Assembly (NCBI RefSeq): GCF_013127955.1
Contig: NZ_CP053435.1
Coordinates: 5,435,001 to 5,499,000 of the forward strand
Length of the DNA: 64,000 nucleotides
Direction of reading: 5' to 3'
Source: Spirosoma taeanense
GTDB lineage: Bacteria; Bacteroidota; Bacteroidia; Cytophagales; Spirosomataceae
The notes under the pieces were generated by a model. It saw only the letters and a program-made list of their open reading frames with translations, was not told the DNA's origin and ran no database searches. The position numbers and the translations under genes were made by a program. This document shows positions 52,791 through 62,400 of this stretch, piece after piece. Within the stretch, counting starts at the first letter, position 1, and each line of letters starts with the position of its first letter.

Positions 52791-53477
52791 ATGCTTCGCA
52801 TCGTTCTTATCCACGGCTACCTCGAAGACCCGACTATTTTTGACCAGTTGGTGCCGCTGATTGGCCCGGCCAGTTTTGTGCACATTGATCTGGCCGACGA
52901 ATTTGCCCGTTGGGCGCCGTCAGATACGATCAACGTACAGCAGCTGGCTCAGCGCCTAATTAGCCAGTACAGGATTACGGCCGAAGATGTGATTATTGGG
53001 CACTCGATGGGCGGCTGGGTTGCCATGCACATCAAACAACTGACGAACGCCACGACTATTCAGCTGGCTTCGTGGACGAATCAGAAGAAGATTTATTTGC
53101 CTCTGAAAAACCTTCGTCTCCTGAAGTTCATGCTCGATACGAGGCTTACGCAGAACAGCGTAACAAACGGTATGTTGAAGAAACTGTACCCGTTTAAAGA
53201 GTCGTTTGGCTTATTCTGCACGCTCCTAGACAACTCGCTTCGCATGAGCCGGCTGTATATCTATCAGCAGTTTCAGACGCTATTCGCGAAGGCTCCTCCG
53301 CTGACGGTTCAGCCCGACCTACGGATTCACGCCCGTCGGGATAACATCGTTTTACCACCTGACGAACCTTTCATTGAGGTACCCGGCGATCACTTCAGCC
53401 TCGTTTTTCACGCCGAAGCCGTGGCCGAACCAATTCGTACGCTGTTAGGCAACCGACCGACAACGGCCATCGCCTGA
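52791..53477 (+). CDS. Small alpha/beta hydrolase
   Basis: 228-residue cytoplasmic serine hydrolase. Motifs are VLIHGYLEDPTIF (oxyanion region), IIGHSMGGWVAM with Ser72, an acid in HARRDNIVLPPDE and the catalytic His in VPGDHFSLV. It starts 15 bp after the DUF1501 stop and so probably belongs to that operon, although it also resembles stand-alone carboxylesterases. Its 3' end is 1 bp from the convergent gatC stop. Confidence 0.8.
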   Translation: MLRIVLIHGYLEDPTIFDQLVPLIGPASFVHIDLADEFARWAPSDTINVQQLAQRLISQYRITAEDVIIGHSMGGWVAMHIKQLTNATTIQLASWTNQKKIYLPLKNLRLLKFMLDTRLTQNSVTNGMLKKLYPFKESFGLFCTLLDNSLRMSRLYIYQQFQTLFAKAPPLTVQPDLRIHARRDNIVLPPDEPFIEVPGDHFSLVFHAEAVAEPIRTLLGNRPTTAIA

Positions 53478-53478
53478 G

Positions 53479-53766
53479 TTATTCCAGAACTTTAGGGACT
53501 TCAAAAAATTGCTCATCGTGCTGAGGAGCATTCGCCAGGGCCTGTTTGCGGGGCAGGTGCTGACCAACTACGTCATCGCGCAGCATATTCGTCTCGTCCG
53601 AAATATGCGTCAGCGGCTCAACACCCGTTGTATCAACCTCGTTGAGCTGTTCCATCCACGTCAGCACACCATTGAGGCTGGCGAGCAGTTCGGCTTCTTC
53701 TTCCGGCTGAACTTCCAGCCGGGCCAGATGAGCGATTTTATGGAGAGTTTCCTGATCGACTTTCAT
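53479..53766 (-). CDS. gatC: Asp-tRNA(Asn)/Glu-tRNA(Gln) amidotransferase subunit GatC
   Basis: 95-residue small subunit that wraps between GatA and GatB and stabilises the amidotransferase, which converts misacylated Glu-tRNA-Gln (and Asp-tRNA-Asn) to the correct form. Family hallmarks are the N-terminal VDQETLHKIAHLARLEV helix and the middle VEPLTHISDETNMLRDD block, ending in the FFEVPKVLE tail. gatA and gatB are not in the window, so the subunits are unlinked, as is common in Bacteroidota. It follows plsC on the same strand by about 50 bp. Confidence 0.95.
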   Translation of the reverse strand: MKVDQETLHKIAHLARLEVQPEEEAELLASLNGVLTWMEQLNEVDTTGVEPLTHISDETNMLRDDVVGQHLPRKQALANAPQHDEQFFEVPKVLE

Positions 53767-53814
53767 GCTATCTACTTGTTTAACTACGTCCCGGAACCGA
53801 CATGGGCAACAAAA

Positions 53815-54549
53815 TTAGGCCGTAACGGCCGCTCCCTTCATCAATTCCTGATCAATGATGCGATACGTTTCCTCCTTCAGCCATTCAATGTCGTTGGGGG
53901 TCATGCCCGTCGTTTCAATCGGTTCATGAATTACCGCCCGAAGCGGCCCCCAATGCATCCGTAGCTTTTTCTTGTCCGGTAGAATCCGGTGATCGTCCAG
54001 TAGCGTTATGGGCACAATTGGAACCTGCTGCTGAACGGCCATAATGAAGGCGCCGTCCTTGAATGGATGGTGCATTTTGGGTGGATGTTTGGCCCGGATG
54101 CCACCTTCCGGAAAAATCATGATGCTGCGGCCGGATGCCAGCAGCCGGATAGATTTAGCCAGCGAGTAGGCGCGGCTGTTCGGCTGCGACCGATCGACCT
54201 GCACATGAAGCTTGGCGAACATATAGCCCAGCAAGGGAATCTTTTTTACCTCGCTCTTACCAACAAACGCGTAATAGTTCCGAACTACTACGCCCATTAC
54301 GGCAATATCCAGATATGAAAAATGATTGGCGCAGAATACATACGCCTGCTTCGGGTCGGGCCGGAACCGATGTTCGACCCGCACGGGCATACCAATTCCC
54401 CAGAAATACAGGAAGCCCCAAACCCGATTGACTTTGTGCGCCAGTGGCTTCCATTCCTCGCGCTGCAGAAACACAAACTGAAACGGAAACAGGACCAGAT
54501 ACAAGGCCACAATGTAAAAGGCGCACCAGATGGAATAAAGTAGTCGCAT
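53815..54549 (-). CDS. 1-acyl-sn-glycerol-3-phosphate acyltransferase (PlsC family)
   Basis: 244-residue membrane-associated acyltransferase that adds the second acyl chain in phosphatidic acid synthesis. The ATG at 54549 (MRLLYSIWCAFY) starts at the first hydrophobic helix; an upstream in-frame start adds an untypical Cys-rich stretch. The catalytic NHFSYLD (His76-x4-Asp81) and the substrate-binding FPEGGIR are conserved, and AVQQQVPIVPI follows. It lies between purH and gatC on the same strand; a functional link is unlikely. Use as an acyltransferase for ornithine or other lipids is a lesser possibility. Confidence 0.88.
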   Translation of the reverse strand: MRLLYSIWCAFYIVALYLVLFPFQFVFLQREEWKPLAHKVNRVWGFLYFWGIGMPVRVEHRFRPDPKQAYVFCANHFSYLDIAVMGVVVRNYYAFVGKSEVKKIPLLGYMFAKLHVQVDRSQPNSRAYSLAKSIRLLASGRSIMIFPEGGIRAKHPPKMHHPFKDGAFIMAVQQQVPIVPITLLDDHRILPDKKKLRMHWGPLRAVIHEPIETTGMTPNDIEWLKEETYRIIDQELMKGAAVTA

Positions 54550-54629
54550 GGGCTCTGGATTGGCTTTCGGTGGGGCGTAACAACAAGCGATCGCCCCCAA
54601 AGAAAAAGTAAATCCTGGGTTCTGGTTAA

Positions 54630-56189
54630 TTAGTGTTTGAAGTGCCGCACGCCCGTGGTGACCATGGATAGACCGTGCTGGTTGCAGTAGTCGATCGAAT
54701 CCTGGTCGCGAATCGAGCCGCCGGGCTGAACGACCGCCGTAATTCCTGCCTGATCAGCAATTTCAACGCAGTCGGGAAACGGGAAGAATGCATCCGACGC
54801 CATAACCGCTCCTTTCAGATCAAACCCGAACGAGTTGGCTTTTTCAATGGCCTGCCGCAGCGCATCGACGCGGGAGGTCTGCCCGACGCCACTGGCCAGC
54901 AACTGATTTTCTTTGGCCAGCACGATTGTATTCGATTTGGTATGCTTACACACTTTTAGGGCAAACTCCAGCGCCCGCAGCTCGCTCGCCGATGGTTCTT
55001 TGATCGTTGCCGTTTTAAACTGATCGGCGGTTTCGGTCTGGTCATCTTTATCCTGCTCCAGAACGCCGTTCAGGATTGTTTTGAACATCACCGATGGTAG
55101 AGCAACTGCTTTACGTTTCAGCAGGATACGATTCTTCTTCGATTTCAGTACGTCCAGGGCCTCGGGCGCGTAATCGGGCGCAATGAGAATTTCCATGAAC
55201 AGCTTATTCAGCTCTTCGGCCGTTTCCAGATTGACTGGCGTATTGGTAATCACAACGCCCCCGAAAGCTGAAACCGGATCGCAGGCCAGCGCGTTGAGGT
55301 ATGCTTCTTTACCGCTCGAAGCAGTCGCAATTCCGCAGGCGTTTGTATGCTTGATGATGGCAAAGGCCGCCCCGTTAGCGTTTCTGAATTCATCAATCAG
55401 GTTTACGCAGGCATCTACGTCAACCAGGTTGTTGTACGAAAGCTCCTTGCCGTGCAGCTTCTCGAACATGGCGTCCAGATCGCCGTAGAAGGTTGCCTGC
55501 TGGTGCGGGTTTTCGCCGTAGCGAAGATGATTGGCGGGTAACTTCCTGAAATCGGCAATGTCGCCGGTGGCCTCCTTCTGCTGGCCCGAAACCACATCAG
55601 CCTCCGAACTGAAATAGGCCTGAATGGCGGTATCGTAGTACGACGTAACGCCGAAAGCCTTCCGGGCATACTGCCGACGATCGGCCAGATCGGTCGCGCC
55701 GTTTTTCTCGTTCAGGAGCGTTACCACCTCGGCGTATTGACTGCGCGACGACACGATCAGCACGTCGTTGTAGTTTTTGGCAGCCGCCCGGATGAGCGAG
55801 ATTCCGCCGATATCAATTTTTTCGATGACATCCTCGTCCGACGCGCCCGACGCAACCGTTTCTTCGAAAGGATACAGATCGACCACAACCAGATCAATCG
55901 GTGGAATCCGGTGCCGCTCGGCCTGCGCAAGGTCTTCCGGCAATTCGCGCCGGTACAGAATACCACCCATTACGGCCGGATGCAGCGTTTTAACCCGCCC
56001 GCCGAAGATGGACGGGTAGCCGGTCAGATCTTCGACGGGCGTAACGGGAATACCAAGCTGTTCAATGAACGTCTGGGTGCCACCTGTGGAGTAGAGTTTA
56101 ACATTCTGCTCGTGCAGCAGCCGAACCAGGGGTTCAAGGCCATCTTTATAATAGACAGAAATTAGCGCGGAGGAGATCTTAAGCGACAT
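54630..56189 (-). CDS. purH: Bifunctional AICAR formyltransferase / IMP cyclohydrolase
   Basis: 519-residue enzyme of the last two steps of purine synthesis, forming IMP from AICAR. The N-terminal cyclohydrolase (MGS-like) domain is LKISSALISVYYKDGLEPLV...STGGTQTFIEQ...GGRVKTLHPAVMGG. The C-terminal transformylase shows NHLRYGENPHQQATFY, AFAIIKHTNACGIA and VASSGVGQTSRVDA-like ASGVGQTSRVDALRQA, then SDAFFPFPD. All usual motifs are present. It precedes plsC on the same strand and is divergent from the flippase gene. There is no purine riboswitch in the short upstream interval. Confidence 0.96.
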   Translation of the reverse strand: MSLKISSALISVYYKDGLEPLVRLLHEQNVKLYSTGGTQTFIEQLGIPVTPVEDLTGYPSIFGGRVKTLHPAVMGGILYRRELPEDLAQAERHRIPPIDLVVVDLYPFEETVASGASDEDVIEKIDIGGISLIRAAAKNYNDVLIVSSRSQYAEVVTLLNEKNGATDLADRRQYARKAFGVTSYYDTAIQAYFSSEADVVSGQQKEATGDIADFRKLPANHLRYGENPHQQATFYGDLDAMFEKLHGKELSYNNLVDVDACVNLIDEFRNANGAAFAIIKHTNACGIATASSGKEAYLNALACDPVSAFGGVVITNTPVNLETAEELNKLFMEILIAPDYAPEALDVLKSKKNRILLKRKAVALPSVMFKTILNGVLEQDKDDQTETADQFKTATIKEPSASELRALEFALKVCKHTKSNTIVLAKENQLLASGVGQTSRVDALRQAIEKANSFGFDLKGAVMASDAFFPFPDCVEIADQAGITAVVQPGGSIRDQDSIDYCNQHGLSMVTTGVRHFKH

Positions 56190-56295
56190 AGGAACGACCG
56201 GAAAACAGGTGCCCGGCGATTGCTGGTTAGTTGGCTGTTGACCCGAAACAGCCGGGAGCTGTTTCGATCAGAAGCGCAAAGATAACCAAAGGTCT

Positions 56296-56303
56296 TAACT
56301 TTG
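56296..56303 (+). promoter_or_regulatory. -7 box of the flippase gene
   Basis: TAACTTTG, an exact TAnnTTTG match, 33 nt before the start codon at 56337. It supports the start there over an upstream ATG at 56301. Confidence 0.5.
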
Positions 56304-56336
56304 TCAGCCCGGATAAGCCGGCTGTTATTACCCCGA

Positions 56337-57887
56337 ATGAGTACATTTAAAAAACTAGCCAGCGATACGGCCCTGTACGGCATCAGCACTATCCTGGGCC
56401 GGATGCTGAATTACGTGCTGGTCCCGATCCAGACGTATGCGTTCGCGAGACCGAAAGAGCTGTCGTCCAACGTTGAGTTTTACAGTTATATCGCCTTACT
56501 GCTGGTGATTTACACGCTGGGGCTGGAAACGGCTTTTTTCCGGTTTTCGGCCCGCAAGCCCGAAACCACGGCCGTCGTTTTCAGCAACACGCTGAGTATG
56601 GTAATCGTCATTACGACCGTAGCGACAGTTCTGCTGCTCTGGTTCGCCCCCGAAATTGCGGTCTGGCTCAATTACCCGAATCAGGCTACGTTTATTCGCT
56701 GGTCGGCGCTGATAGTGGCAATTGACGCCGTCATGGCCATTCCGTTTGCGCGGCTGCGGGTTGAGAATAAAGCCAGGCAGTTCGTCGTGGCCCGGATGCT
56801 CAACATTGCTATTGTTGTCGCCCTGAACGTCCTGTTTCTCATTGTTTGCCCAGACATTCTCAATGGAAAATATCTGTCGGCCCTGCAACCGCTGGTGCGT
56901 TCTGTTTACGACCCCTCCATAGGCCCCGGCTATATTTTCCTGGCTAACCTGCTGGGTAATCTCTGCTATTTTGTTCTGCTGCGCGGGGCCTTCCGGGGCT
57001 TTCGGTTCCGGCTCAACTGGGGCGACATTCGCATCCTGTATGTTTACGCCTTTCCGATTATGCTGACGGGCCTGGCGAACGTAGTCAATAACCTGACCGA
57101 CCGCCTGTTCCTGCGCCATTACCTACCCGACGATTTTTATCCGGGCCTGACGAACGAAGATGCCCTGGGTATTTACGGTAACTGTTTCAAGTTATCGGTT
57201 TTTATGGCGCTGGTGACGACCTCCTTCCGACTGGCCGCTGATCCGTTTTTTTTCACCCGCGCCGAAGATAAGAACGCACCCGATCTGCTGGCCCGCGTAA
57301 CAAAGTGGTTCACCATCGTTTGCGTGTTTATCTGGGTGGGCGTGAGCCTGAACTTAGATATTCTGGGTAAAATCATGCTGGCCCCAGCCTATCGACGAGG
57401 ACTGGACGTAGTGCCACTCCTGCTACTGGGCAATCTGTTCCTGGGCGTTTACCAGAACATTGCCTTCTGGTTCAAGCTCACCGACAAAACCAAGTTTGGT
57501 ACGCTCATCACCGGCATTGGAGCGGCCATTACGATTCTGGGGAACATCCTGCTAATTCCGGTCATGGGCTATATGGGCTGCGCTGTAGCGTTTCTGACGT
57601 CCAGCTTTGTGATGATGGCAATTTGCTACGGGCTGGGCCGTAAATATTACCCGGTTCCGTATGAAGTTGGGTCGGCGGTTGCTTATGTCCTGGGAGCGGG
57701 ACTGCTGATTTACGCATCCCTGTGGATCGATATTCCTAACCTCTGGATGGCAGTGCCTTTCCATCTGGTGCTGTTCGGGCTGTTTACGGCCGTGATTATC
57801 TTTCTGGAGCGCGACAGTCTGCAACCGCTGATCGCGCGCTTCCGCCAACGCAAACCGGCTCCGGCCGGGCCAACAGAGCTTAAGTAA
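56337..57887 (+). CDS. Polysaccharide (Wzx-like) flippase
   Basis: 516-residue inner-membrane protein with about 12-14 helices and the MATE/MOP-type polysaccharide biosynthesis pattern: LASDTALYGISTILGRMLNY at the N-terminus, repeated GLTNEDALGIYGNCFKLSVF (part) and FRLAADPFFF in the middle. It flips lipid-linked oligosaccharides across the inner membrane. The ATG at 56337 is used because a -7 box lies at 56296. No glycosyltransferase cluster is adjacent, so its glycan is unknown. It is divergent from purH and convergent with a DUF4249 gene. Confidence 0.87.
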   Translation: MSTFKKLASDTALYGISTILGRMLNYVLVPIQTYAFARPKELSSNVEFYSYIALLLVIYTLGLETAFFRFSARKPETTAVVFSNTLSMVIVITTVATVLLLWFAPEIAVWLNYPNQATFIRWSALIVAIDAVMAIPFARLRVENKARQFVVARMLNIAIVVALNVLFLIVCPDILNGKYLSALQPLVRSVYDPSIGPGYIFLANLLGNLCYFVLLRGAFRGFRFRLNWGDIRILYVYAFPIMLTGLANVVNNLTDRLFLRHYLPDDFYPGLTNEDALGIYGNCFKLSVFMALVTTSFRLAADPFFFTRAEDKNAPDLLARVTKWFTIVCVFIWVGVSLNLDILGKIMLAPAYRRGLDVVPLLLLGNLFLGVYQNIAFWFKLTDKTKFGTLITGIGAAITILGNILLIPVMGYMGCAVAFLTSSFVMMAICYGLGRKYYPVPYEVGSAVAYVLGAGLLIYASLWIDIPNLWMAVPFHLVLFGLFTAVIIFLERDSLQPLIARFRQRKPAPAGPTELK

Positions 57888-57911
57888 CCATACACGGCCA
57901 GCTTTCGGACC

Positions 57912-58811
57912 TTATTTTGTCCGTAGATTCTCACCGGCCACCCGCGCCGTTCGGCCACGTACGGCCGAGGCAATAAAGAAGCCCGTTGCCCGACGTCCGT
58001 TTCCATTCGTGTTGATAATGTTGGTGGGTACATTAGCCGGGGGCGTAGCAAACAATCCGCCGTTGGTAATCTGGTTCTGTAGCTGCTGCCAGAATTCGAA
58101 AGCTTCGGGGGTCAGCGACATGATTTCTACCTTCACCGTATCATTAAGATTATAGAGACTGTCAGGGTTGACTGACTGCCGGAACGGACGAATAAATACC
58201 AGCCCATCGGTATCGGCGCTACCGGGAAACGACCCATCTTTCACCGTAATAATATCGCGGGGTTTGTTCTGCAGCGTGCCATTCCGGTAGTACCGAATCC
58301 GGTAGTAATCCGTAGCGCCGGGCAGATCGCGGGCAAAAAACTCAGCCTGATACCCCTCCGTTGATGATAAGGGATTGATCTTTTGTTTGCTGAACACCAG
58401 CGAATCCACCACTGGTACCCGATTCATCCGGCTGGTAGCGCGGTAGGTTTCGCCCTGAAAGGTAATATTCAGGTTGTACGTCTGCCCAATACGGCCGAGC
58501 GTGTCTTTACCGGTTGGCTGCCAGACGTAATAGCCATCGTTATCGGGATCGGTGAATGAAAAGTTTCGGCCGTTATTGTTCCTCACCTGCACGGTGGCAC
58601 CGATAGCCGGTGGCGGTGTGCCGTTGTCAAGGTAGGCTGCCGTTTGCGTGAGCCGGATCGATTGTGGGCCGGGCAGATCGGTCAGGGTGCCATCGACCGA
58701 CAGTTGTGTAGGCCCGGTATCGAGTTTAGCATCAATGACTGTCTCACAGCCTGTCAGCAGCAGACTTAGAACAAGCCCTGAGAAAAGCAGGTATATCGAA
58801 AATCGGTTCAT
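57912..58811 (-). CDS. DUF4249 family lipoprotein
   Basis: 299-residue outer-membrane or periplasmic lipoprotein: lipobox LLTGC with Cys22, followed by a beta-sandwich (QLSVDGTLTDLPGPQSIRL, ATVQVRNNNGRNFSFTD region). DUF4249 proteins are specific to Bacteroidota and almost always follow a TonB-dependent receptor. Here the receptor is 31 bp upstream, so the two are co-transcribed, and the lipoprotein likely helps capture or hold the ligand, like SusD, although with a different fold. The ligand is unknown. Confidence 0.88.
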   Translation of the reverse strand: MNRFSIYLLFSGLVLSLLLTGCETVIDAKLDTGPTQLSVDGTLTDLPGPQSIRLTQTAAYLDNGTPPPAIGATVQVRNNNGRNFSFTDPDNDGYYVWQPTGKDTLGRIGQTYNLNITFQGETYRATSRMNRVPVVDSLVFSKQKINPLSSTEGYQAEFFARDLPGATDYYRIRYYRNGTLQNKPRDIITVKDGSFPGSADTDGLVFIRPFRQSVNPDSLYNLNDTVKVEIMSLTPEAFEFWQQLQNQITNGGLFATPPANVPTNIINTNGNGRRATGFFIASAVRGRTARVAGENLRTK

Positions 58812-58842
58812 GACGCATAGGCAGGATTATCTCCAGCCAGGC

Positions 58843-61269
58843 TTAAAATTTGAAATTATAGGTCACCGATGGTATGGCCGTGGCAAAGACGGAATAGCGT
58901 ACGGCTTCCGTCAGGCGGGGATTATCAGTATTTGGTCGGAAAAAGACCGAAAAGGGATTCTTCCGGGCATACACATTATAGACCGAAAACACCCAGTTGT
59001 CTTCTTTACGTTTACCCGGTCGACGGCGTCCCTGTAGCGTAGCGGCCAGATCGAGACGGTGGTACGTTGGAATTCGGTAGTTGTTACGGGCGTTGTCAGC
59101 GTTCTGTGGAACCACGTAGCCGCCGTATTCAAAGCGGTTGGTAGGAAAGGTAGCGGGCGTACCGCTGGCCAGCGTAAAGGTTGCCGAGAAATTCCAGCGT
59201 TTGGCCTGGGGTGGATCAACCAGCAGTACCGTAGTGAGCGTGTGGCGTTTGTCGAATCGCGCCGGGAACCAGTTGCCGTTGTTGATTCCGGTCACCTGCC
59301 GTTCGGTTTTAGCCAGCGTATAGCTCACCCAGCCGTTGATGGTTCCCCGGTTGCGCTTTACGTAAAATTCGGCCCCGTAGGTCCGCCCGTTGCCGCTCAG
59401 CAAATCGCCCTCCAGAAACTTGTTCAGAATCAGGTTGGCGCCGTCGATATAGTCAATTTGGTTATGGAGCCATTTGTAATACCCTTCTACCGAGGCTTCG
59501 AACTCGTTAGCCGCGCCAAAGTTGCGGAAATACCCGCCCGCAATCTGATCGGCAATCTGCGGTTTAATGTTATTGGTCGAAGGCGTCCAGACATCCAGCG
59601 GTGTAGAAGCCGTCGTATTTGAAACGAGGTGGATGTACTGCGCCAGACGGTTATAGCTGAGTTTAAGCGAACTGTTGTCAGATAGCTCATACTTAGCCGC
59701 AAAGCGGGGCTCCCAGTTGCCGTACGTCTGGATGGTTTCCCCTCGTCTATAGGTTTGGATCGCGATTGGATTACGACGCTGGCCGGCCGGAACATCGGTC
59801 GCAAAAGTATAGGCTTCGCCCGGCCCAATGTAATTATAGAGTGAATAGCGCAACCCATACTGAAGCTGCAACCGGCGCGACATCTGTTGCTCATTGCCTA
59901 TGTACAGCGCGTTTTCCAAACCGTATTTGCTTTCCAGCCCGAACGTCCGGACACTGCCCGAACTGGCAGCCGTTGCCGTACCAGGCTGAAAATCGTGTAG
60001 AATGCTCTGGCCTCCGAACGTAATGGTGTTTTTACCCAGAAACAGCGTAAAATCGGGCTTGAGGCTGTAATCGACGATGCGCGAGTTGGTACGGAAATAA
60101 TCGTTTTTGTTTTCCTCCTTACGTTTCAGGTCGGAGTCGAGCGAGTAATCGTAGTTGCTGTAGTAAGCAGTCGTGTTCAGAAACAGCCGGTCGCTGAATA
60201 CGTGATTCCAGCGGGCCGAAGCCGTGCCATTGCCCCAGTTGAAGCCAAAATCGGCCCCAAACACGTCGCGCCCGAAATAACCCGACAGAAACACTGTGTT
60301 CTTGTCATTGACGTGGTAGTTCGCTTTAGCGGTAAGATCATAAAAATAAAATTTTGAGCCTCTCAGGTCATCGTTCAGGAACGGCTGAGCCAGGATGTCG
60401 GCATAGGATCGCCGACCGGCGATGATAAACGAACCTTTTCCTTTGAAAAGAGGACGCTCGTAGGACAGCCGGCTAAATATCAGTCCGATCCCGCCGTTGA
60501 GCTCGGGCTTTTTGGCGTTGCCTTCTTTTAGCCGAACGTCCAGAATCGACGAGATTCGTCCGCCATACAGGGCCGGAATGCCGCCTTTAATCAGTTTGAC
60601 ATCCTTGACCGCGTCGGGGTTGAAGACCGAAAAAAAACCAAACAGGTGCGAAGAGTTATAAACGGGCGCTTCGTCGAGCAGAACCAGATTTTGATCAATA
60701 CTGCCGCCCCGGACGTTGAAGCCCGTTGCCCCCTCCCCAACCGTTGAAACACCCGGCAGCAACTGAATACTACGTACAACGTCCACCTCACCAAGCAGCG
60801 CCGGAATCCGTTGCAGCGTCTTTACGTCTATCCGGTTAACGCTCATCTCAATGTTTTTTACGTTGTCATCTTCGCGCCGGGTCGAAACCACCACTTCCTG
60901 CAGTTGCTTTCCTTCTTCCGTAAGTTCAAGGTCCAGACGCCGGTTCTGATCAGTTAGAGCAACGGTTTTAGTTTGTTTTTCGTAGCCTACGTACGAGATC
61001 ACGAGAGTGTAGGTCCCGGCAGGCACGGTAATGGCATAGAAGCCGTAGCTATTCGTAACGGCGCCTGTACCCGTCTCCTTTACGTAAACCGATACACCGA
61101 TGAGCCCCTCGCCATTCGCAGCGTCCCGGATGTATCCGCTAACGGTCAGGTTTGCCTGCGCAGAGTTGCGACCAAGCACATTCTGACTCGCCTGCGCGAC
61201 AGCATTTGTGAATGGCGTCAACACAGTAACCAGACAAAGCACGTATAACAGAACGAAATTATGTTTCAT
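58843..61269 (-). CDS. TonB-dependent outer-membrane receptor (carboxypeptidase-regulatory domain type)
   Basis: 808-residue receptor. A signal peptide (1 to about 26) is followed by a CarboxypepD_reg domain (about 40-115), a plug domain with GATGFNVRGGSIDQNLVLLD (about 180-265) and a large beta-barrel ending in the terminal Phe of VTYNFKF. This type imports complexed nutrients or small polymers with energy from TonB. It lacks a SusD partner and is paired instead with a DUF4249 lipoprotein. A -7 box on the minus strand at 61329-61336 is its likely promoter. Unlike the receptor at 18343, no riboswitch is visible. Confidence 0.9.
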   Translation of the reverse strand: MKHNFVLLYVLCLVTVLTPFTNAVAQASQNVLGRNSAQANLTVSGYIRDAANGEGLIGVSVYVKETGTGAVTNSYGFYAITVPAGTYTLVISYVGYEKQTKTVALTDQNRRLDLELTEEGKQLQEVVVSTRREDDNVKNIEMSVNRIDVKTLQRIPALLGEVDVVRSIQLLPGVSTVGEGATGFNVRGGSIDQNLVLLDEAPVYNSSHLFGFFSVFNPDAVKDVKLIKGGIPALYGGRISSILDVRLKEGNAKKPELNGGIGLIFSRLSYERPLFKGKGSFIIAGRRSYADILAQPFLNDDLRGSKFYFYDLTAKANYHVNDKNTVFLSGYFGRDVFGADFGFNWGNGTASARWNHVFSDRLFLNTTAYYSNYDYSLDSDLKRKEENKNDYFRTNSRIVDYSLKPDFTLFLGKNTITFGGQSILHDFQPGTATAASSGSVRTFGLESKYGLENALYIGNEQQMSRRLQLQYGLRYSLYNYIGPGEAYTFATDVPAGQRRNPIAIQTYRRGETIQTYGNWEPRFAAKYELSDNSSLKLSYNRLAQYIHLVSNTTASTPLDVWTPSTNNIKPQIADQIAGGYFRNFGAANEFEASVEGYYKWLHNQIDYIDGANLILNKFLEGDLLSGNGRTYGAEFYVKRNRGTINGWVSYTLAKTERQVTGINNGNWFPARFDKRHTLTTVLLVDPPQAKRWNFSATFTLASGTPATFPTNRFEYGGYVVPQNADNARNNYRIPTYHRLDLAATLQGRRRPGKRKEDNWVFSVYNVYARKNPFSVFFRPNTDNPRLTEAVRYSVFATAIPSVTYNFKF

Positions 61270-61328
61270 AGCGTAGCAAGCGCGTAAGGACTTGTCTGGC
61301 CGGTTACGCGAACAAATTCATGACGAAG

Positions 61329-61336
61329 CAAAAGTA
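61329..61336 (-). promoter_or_regulatory. Candidate -7 box of the TonB receptor/DUF4249 operon
   Basis: The minus strand reads TACTTTTG (TAnnTTTG), about 60 nt upstream of the receptor start. No TTG is placed ideally at -33. Confidence 0.4.
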
Positions 61337-61494
61337 CGTCTGGACAGAAGCCGCTTGACTGAAAATTAGATGAACCAGCGAATCGAGAGGCTGAACGGCG
61401 CGCGGGATAGGATAAAACCTTTAAAGGGTCTATGGGCAAAAGCAGGGAAACCCTATGCCATTACCAATTGTCGTTACGTCTGAATAGACCCGAC

Positions 61495-62370
61495 TTAGCT
61501 ATCCTGTTTCTGAATTTCCTTAATCAGCTTTTTTGCTTTGGCGGGATCTGTTTCCGGAAACCGGGTTGGTAAAGACTCCAATACCTCCGCCAGAATGGTA
61601 GCGATAATGAGCTGTTGATTTGGCCGGTCATCGCTCGGGATCACGTACCAGGGATTCTGTCGGGTAGCCGTCGCATTAATCGTGTCTTCATAAGCCCGCA
61701 TGTACGCTGGCCAGTGCTGCCGCTCCTCCAGATCGCTCTCGCTCAGCTTCCATTGCTTCTCGGTGTCGCTCAGGCGGGCAATGAGCCGCTTACCCTGCTC
61801 TTCTTTCGATACGTGCAGATAAAATTTGACAATAGGAAAACCATTGCGAAACAGGTAATCCTCAAAATGCACAATGTCGCCAAAACGCTGCTTCCAGAGC
61901 GTTTTCTCATCCTTTGGCAGCAGATTCTCGGGTATATTACTCTGGCTTAGCCGATCCGGATGAACCCGCAGGGTCAGCACTTCTTCGTAATAGGTGCGGT
62001 TGAAAATACCCATGTAGCCCCGTTCGGGTAGCTCCTGCCAAAACCGCCACAGAAAATCATGCTTCAGATCCGTCTTTTCGGGTTTGGTGAAAGCCGCCAT
62101 CTTAAACCGCGACGGATTAACGCCCTTAAACACGTGCCGGATGCTGCTGTCTTTACCCCCAGCGTCCATCGCCTGAAATAAGACCAGCAACCCGTAATGC
62201 TCGTCGGCATGCATTCGATTCTGAGCCTGATCCATACGCGTAGCCAGTTCATCAAGCTGGTGGGCCCGATCCGTTTCGTCGACGTAAAACGGATCAATCC
62301 GCGTAGGCGTACCGGCGACCGAGAACTTGTTGTGTCCGTCGTAACGGAATTGTTTGCTATTGAATTTCAT
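61495..62370 (-). CDS. Polyphosphate kinase 2 family protein (class III-like), copy B
   Basis: 291-residue PPK2-type kinase that uses polyphosphate to phosphorylate nucleotides (AMP/ADP in class III). The ATG at 62370 is used, five codons after an in-frame TTG. Walker A reads FQAMDAGGKDSSI, and the lid module includes FLWRFWQELPERGYMGIFNR and YYEEVLTLRVHPD, all class III-like. It lies 30 bp downstream of a similar gene on the same strand, a tandem duplication. The altered Walker A (DAGGKDSS rather than DAAGKDGT) suggests a different preference from copy A. Confidence 0.92.
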   Translation of the reverse strand: MKFNSKQFRYDGHNKFSVAGTPTRIDPFYVDETDRAHQLDELATRMDQAQNRMHADEHYGLLVLFQAMDAGGKDSSIRHVFKGVNPSRFKMAAFTKPEKTDLKHDFLWRFWQELPERGYMGIFNRTYYEEVLTLRVHPDRLSQSNIPENLLPKDEKTLWKQRFGDIVHFEDYLFRNGFPIVKFYLHVSKEEQGKRLIARLSDTEKQWKLSESDLEERQHWPAYMRAYEDTINATATRQNPWYVIPSDDRPNQQLIIATILAEVLESLPTRFPETDPAKAKKLIKEIQKQDS

Positions 62371-62400
62371 AACGTTTGCGGACAAAACAACCTCGGTCGA

